The notes under the pieces: generated by a model
Told to the model about the DNA's origin: nothing
Seen by the model: the letters and a program-made list of their open reading frames with translations, nothing else
Database searches by the model: none
Shown here: piece by piece, positions 60,340 through 64,000 of the stretch
Layout: every line of letters starts with the position of its first letter
How positions within the stretch are numbered: the first letter of the stretch is position 1
Assembly: GCA_947258695.1 (NCBI GenBank)
Contig: CAMYJG010000001.1
Coordinates: forward strand, 90,858 to 154,857
From: an uncultured Ectothiorhodospiraceae bacterium
GTDB taxonomy: Bacteria > Pseudomonadota > Gammaproteobacteria > UBA6429 > Thiohalophilaceae
DNA length: 64,000 nt
Reading direction: 5' to 3'
Position numbers and translations under genes: made by a program

Positions 60340-61470
60340 TTATGCTCCCTGGAATGCCATAACAGGATCAGAACCTCTAATGATATGCAAAGGTATTAAT
60401 GAACCCAGGAAAGAAAAAACCAGGCAGGCTAGCAACGTATGAATGAAAACGATTGGTTCAAAAAGCCGGATTAAATACACAGGAGAATTCGTTTCTATAT
60501 AAACTGAAAGACTAAGCGCTATAAAAATACCAATTGGTATTGCAATTAGCAGTAAAATTAGTGATTGCGATAAGACTGCAAAAAATAGTTTTTTAAACGG
60601 GAAACCCAATGCTTTCAATACAGCAAAGTTTTTAATCCTGCTACGAATATCTGCATACATTATCAAGCCAACGACCAACAGGCCAATCACATAGCCAATA
60701 GTCACTAACAACCCCATGATAGGTTTATAAAACACCTTCCCCATACTCACATCGTTATTAGATAGTTGCTCCGGGGTAACTACATCAACCGTTGACACTT
60801 TTGCTTCAATATCTTTGGCAATCTTGTCGCGATCTGCCTGAGCATCGAGCTCAACTAACATATAACTTAAAAGTGGGAAGGTACTGAGATCTGGCGCAAT
60901 CTGTGACTCAATAAATAAATCAAGCATGCCATCATAATTAATGAAGGCAAATGGCATCATGAACGCGGCTTCATCAGTAAAGCCAGATACCTTGAAGGTA
61001 AAATCTGTGACAGAAAAGTTATCGCCCAGCTTTATGTTATATTTTTTTGCCAGTGAATGATCTATAACAATATCCCGAGCATCTTTTATGCCTTTACCAA
61101 GAATAATACGAGATGGGCCACCTTTTGTATCATAAACCAGCACATAAACGGGGGTGCGTATATTGTCTTTATTATAAATGATGGGCACAGCTGTTATTGG
61201 GTGCGCTTCTTTAACACCAGGCACATCTTCAATATCCATTCGTGATAACTGGGGAATAGACGATCGAACAGCAATAAAATTTGTTACTCCTGACTGAGTG
61301 GCAATTAAATCAGCATTACGTTTGAGAACAATTTGTTTGAGTTGGTAGTACTGGCCTTGTTCAAAACCTTCAAGCACAAGGATGACAGCAATAACCGATC
61401 CTATAGCCAATGCTGTAAGCAGGGCCTTTATTTTATCATATTGTAATTGTCGCCAAGCCAGCCTAAACAC
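60340..61470 (-). CDS. FtsX/MacB-type ABC transporter permease
   Basis: FtsX-like; FAVLKALGFPFKKLF; paralogous to neighbour. Confidence 0.9.
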   Translation of the reverse strand: MFRLAWRQLQYDKIKALLTALAIGSVIAVILVLEGFEQGQYYQLKQIVLKRNADLIATQSGVTNFIAVRSSIPQLSRMDIEDVPGVKEAHPITAVPIIYNKDNIRTPVYVLVYDTKGGPSRIILGKGIKDARDIVIDHSLAKKYNIKLGDNFSVTDFTFKVSGFTDEAAFMMPFAFINYDGMLDLFIESQIAPDLSTFPLLSYMLVELDAQADRDKIAKDIEAKVSTVDVVTPEQLSNNDVSMGKVFYKPIMGLLVTIGYVIGLLVVGLIMYADIRSRIKNFAVLKALGFPFKKLFFAVLSQSLILLLIAIPIGIFIALSLSVYIETNSPVYLIRLFEPIVFIHTLLACLVFSFLGSLIPLHIIRGSDPVMAFQGA

Positions 61471-61615
61471 TCTTTTATATTCTCGTTATATCCACCAGAA
61501 TTAATATTTAAACCAATCTTTAATAGTGTAATTTATAATCTTGTTAGGTTGAACCAGAATAAGCAATAAAAATATTATTGACGACAAGACAATCATATAA
61601 ATTATAACGTTTTAG

Positions 61616-61837
61616 TTATCCTGATGTAATATCAGGTTGAAACCCTTTGGCACGGAGTTGCTCCATCAAAATAGTCGGCATATTTTCGTGGCTCTCATAT
61701 TCAATTGTAAGATTATGTGGATCATGCCGAGGATGCTCCACATCAACCACATGCGGCAAAGCTAAAATCTCATGTTTTAGTTTTACGATTTCTCGAGTGG
61801 TAAGAGATTCCCCAATATATACATTAACACAATTCAT
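61616..61837 (-). CDS. Small HMA-like (ferredoxin-fold) protein lacking CxxC
   Basis: 73 aa; LKHEILALPHVVDVEHPRHDPHNLTIEYESHENMPTILMEQLRAKGF resembles an HMA beta-alpha-beta-beta-alpha-beta pattern. Confidence 0.6.
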   Translation of the reverse strand: MNCVNVYIGESLTTREIVKLKHEILALPHVVDVEHPRHDPHNLTIEYESHENMPTILMEQLRAKGFQPDITSG

Positions 61838-61964
61838 TCAATACACTCCTTCTTTACAGTCCGGTAATTAACTAGGATTATATTCTTAGACAGTAAAATT
61901 TACTACCAAGTACTCCAACCTCCACAAATAAAACACGGTGGGTAATTTTAGATTATATATCTTA

Positions 61965-62954
61965 TTAATTCACAATCGCCATCTGATGTGCTTCACCAGC
62001 AGGCAGTTTAATTTCATTAATCACTTTCAATGTTTTTTGATCAATAACCCAGATAACGGGTTTCTTCCGACTTGAAACATAAACCTTACCTGTCCCTGTT
62101 ATGGTATTTAAATGGTACGGCGCAGGCGACAAAGGTAATTCGCGCTTTTTACCATTTTCAGTATTTATAGCAACCAGCTTGTTTTCTTTTTTACTACTTA
62201 CAAAAAGCGTTGTCCCGTCATCGCCAATATCTAGTCCATGCACAGCTTTTCCGATTTTGTAAGTAGAGGTAATGTTTCCTGTTTTCACCGATATAGCTGA
62301 TACTTGCCCTTTTCTAGGATTTGATACAAATATGGTTTTTTGATCTCCAGAAAAAGCCATGTGTTCTGGAGCAGGCCCTGATTCAAGCGTTCTAGCAACC
62401 TTCCAGCTTGATATATTGATCTCACTCAAGTTGTTTGCACCCGTATTACTAACATAGGCTCGTTTACCATCTTTTGTTACAAGAATATAATTTGGTACTC
62501 GTCCTGTTTTAATCGTTTTAATTATTTCATTGTTTTCAAGATCAAGAACACTGACATTACCTTTCATGGCATGCGTGGATAAAACATACCGTCCATCTGG
62601 TGTTATTCCCTGGTGATGAGTCCAGCCTGATACTGAGATGGTTGACATTACATGACCGTGCGCAGGGTGAATAAAATACAGTTTACTGTTTGGTGTATTC
62701 GCAGGCTTTCCTTTTGGAATAGGCGTTTGCTTAAGACTGCCTGCTATAAGGTATTCACCATCGGGTGTTGCCACTAAACCATGTGGATTATCAACATCAG
62801 AATAACTGGCTGTAATTTTATCTGTCGCAGCATCTACGGCTATCACCTGGTTTCCTGATCCAAGAGGGATGTAAACCGTAGGAGATGCATAAACAAAAGA
62901 CGAAAGTATTGAGCAAACACCTGTTATTAAATATTTCTTTATTTTAATATTCAT
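61965..62954 (-). CDS. Secreted YVTN-family beta-propeller protein
   Basis: Signal peptide and repeated blades (AYVSNTGANNLSEI, IFVSNPRKGQVSAI, LFVSSKKENKLVAI). Confidence 0.88.
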   Translation of the reverse strand: MNIKIKKYLITGVCSILSSFVYASPTVYIPLGSGNQVIAVDAATDKITASYSDVDNPHGLVATPDGEYLIAGSLKQTPIPKGKPANTPNSKLYFIHPAHGHVMSTISVSGWTHHQGITPDGRYVLSTHAMKGNVSVLDLENNEIIKTIKTGRVPNYILVTKDGKRAYVSNTGANNLSEINISSWKVARTLESGPAPEHMAFSGDQKTIFVSNPRKGQVSAISVKTGNITSTYKIGKAVHGLDIGDDGTTLFVSSKKENKLVAINTENGKKRELPLSPAPYHLNTITGTGKVYVSSRKKPVIWVIDQKTLKVINEIKLPAGEAHQMAIVN

Positions 62955-62981
62955 TTATTTATCCTTATTTCATAATTAAGT

Positions 62982-63332
62982 TCAGTGATTCAAATTTAGC
63001 GTAAGTAAAACGCGCATATACTCAATCGATTTTAAAAGTTGCTTATCAGATAACTTATCATTACCACCCTTTGGCGGCATCATCATTGATGCGCCAGGCG
63101 TTTCAATTCCTTTTTTTATTAACTTCAATAGTTTGTTATTAGATTTTTTTGACCATGTTTGGTTTTCAACCAAATCTGGAACACCTGGCATAGAACCTCT
63201 TCCATCATCACCATGACATAAAGCACAGTTTTGCATATATATATCTTTTCCTGATTCCGCATTGGCAAGATTCTCATAAAAGAAGATAATTACAAACATA
63301 TAAAATAAAGTGATAATTTTGGATATTTTCAT
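62982..63332 (-). CDS. Periplasmic c-type cytochrome
   Basis: Signal peptide; CALCH heme motif; distal Met region MMMPPKGG. Confidence 0.9.
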   Translation of the reverse strand: MKISKIITLFYMFVIIFFYENLANAESGKDIYMQNCALCHGDDGRGSMPGVPDLVENQTWSKKSNNKLLKLIKKGIETPGASMMMPPKGGNDKLSDKQLLKSIEYMRVLLTLNLNH

Positions 63333-63346
63333 TAACTCAGTTCCAT

Positions 63347-63574
63347 TTATTTATTTTCAATATTTTTTCGCAACCTTCGATATTCAGCTTCGTTTATCTC
63401 ACCACTTGCAAGACGTTTATTTAGAATATCAAGTACTTCATCTTCATTATTTACGCTTTTCCCATTATTCCCTGAGATAACATTTGCAAGCAGATAGAAT
63501 ATAGCGAAAATAATTAACAACCAGATAATCCACATAAAACCACCACCAAAAATACCATGCCAACCGTCCATCAT
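63347..63574 (-). CDS. SHOCT-domain small membrane protein
   Basis: One TM then VLDILNKRLASGEINEAEYRRLRKNIE. Confidence 0.88.
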   Translation of the reverse strand: MMDGWHGIFGGGFMWIIWLLIIFAIFYLLANVISGNNGKSVNNEDEVLDILNKRLASGEINEAEYRRLRKNIENK

Positions 63575-63651
63575 TACTCACCTCATATAGTTTAATTAAA
63601 TACTGTTTAATACGTAATGCTTTAACATTTTTATTTATTAAATAATTAAAA

Positions 63652-64000
63652 TCAGTCCACAACCTTGCTACGACACCATACACAATCACAATCCACATGT
63701 TGACATGCGGAATCGTTACGTAGACTTTTTATCCTGAGTTTTGCAAGGGGTAATAATAATGACTTGATAAACATCGGTTGATAATGATGGTATAAAAGCT
63801 GGCGCACATCCTGACATCTTGAGACGTATGTCAGGAACCAGCGGAAGCCATGGTTCCTTAACAAGCTGTATAGTGCTCGATTCACAATAGAAACATTTAG
63901 CATGTCTTTGAATTCCGTATGCCATCTTGCATCATAGTCAGTACCTTGCAAAATACACTTGGCGGCCAATATGCCTGAATTAATAGCGTAGCGCATACCA
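63652..64000 (-). CDS. C-terminal part of an FAD-dependent oxidoreductase (geranylgeranyl-reductase-like), truncated by the window
   Basis: MRYAINSGILAAKCILQGTDYDARWHTEF resembles the GGR-family C-terminal region; Cys-rich tail CQHVDCDCVWC. Confidence 0.55.
   Translation of the reverse strand, partial: GMRYAINSGILAAKCILQGTDYDARWHTEFKDMLNVSIVNRALYSLLRNHGFRWFLTYVSRCQDVRQLLYHHYQPMFIKSLLLPLAKLRIKSLRNDSACQHVDCDCVWCRSKVVD

Noticed and set aside
1-64000. tRNA/rRNA genes, IS transposases, phage or defence genes
   Set aside because: None recognised by reading; no support for listing any.

Overview
This 64 kb window looks like a low-GC gammaproteobacterial chromosome, judged from gene content and order; I make no species call. 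Left to right: (1) motAB, then rsgA / pterin dehydratase / cytochrome c / a decayed Ste24-type M48 protease gene on the minus strand, then orn. (2) A polar-flagellar and chemotaxis operon, fliLMNOPQR-flhBA-flhF-flhG-fliA-cheY-cheZ-cheA-cheB-motC-motD-parC-parP-cheW-(small ORF)-DUF2802; flhA is split and missing a conserved internal stretch. (3) rne(-), rluC, a HAD phosphatase, sppA, a predicted outer-membrane barrel, maf(-). (4) A two-subunit biotin carboxylase/carboxyltransferase pair (-). (5) yceD-rpmF-plsX-fabH-fabD-fabG-acpP-fabF-pabB-pabC-mltG-tmk-holB-pilZ-tatD. (6) A minus-strand beta-oxidation operon. (7) An unusual minus-strand accessory cluster running off the right edge: VTT protein, ABC ATPase fused to a YHS metal-binding domain, two FtsX-type permeases, a Cys-less HMA-like protein, a YVTN beta-propeller, a c-type cytochrome, a SHOCT protein, and the C-terminus of a FAD oxidoreductase-like protein. 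The points most worth follow-up are: CheY-docking-like repeats in a CheA with no obvious P2 domain (same signature as the FliM N-terminus and CheZ C-terminus in this window); the ABC-YHS/FtsX/cytochrome cluster; two copies of a nested-palindrome repeat built on a 9-nt motif, one inside the fab operon; and deletion lesions that remove the HExxH region of the M48 protease and about 33 conserved residues of FlhA. All calls come from reading the sequence and recalling protein families; no searches were run.
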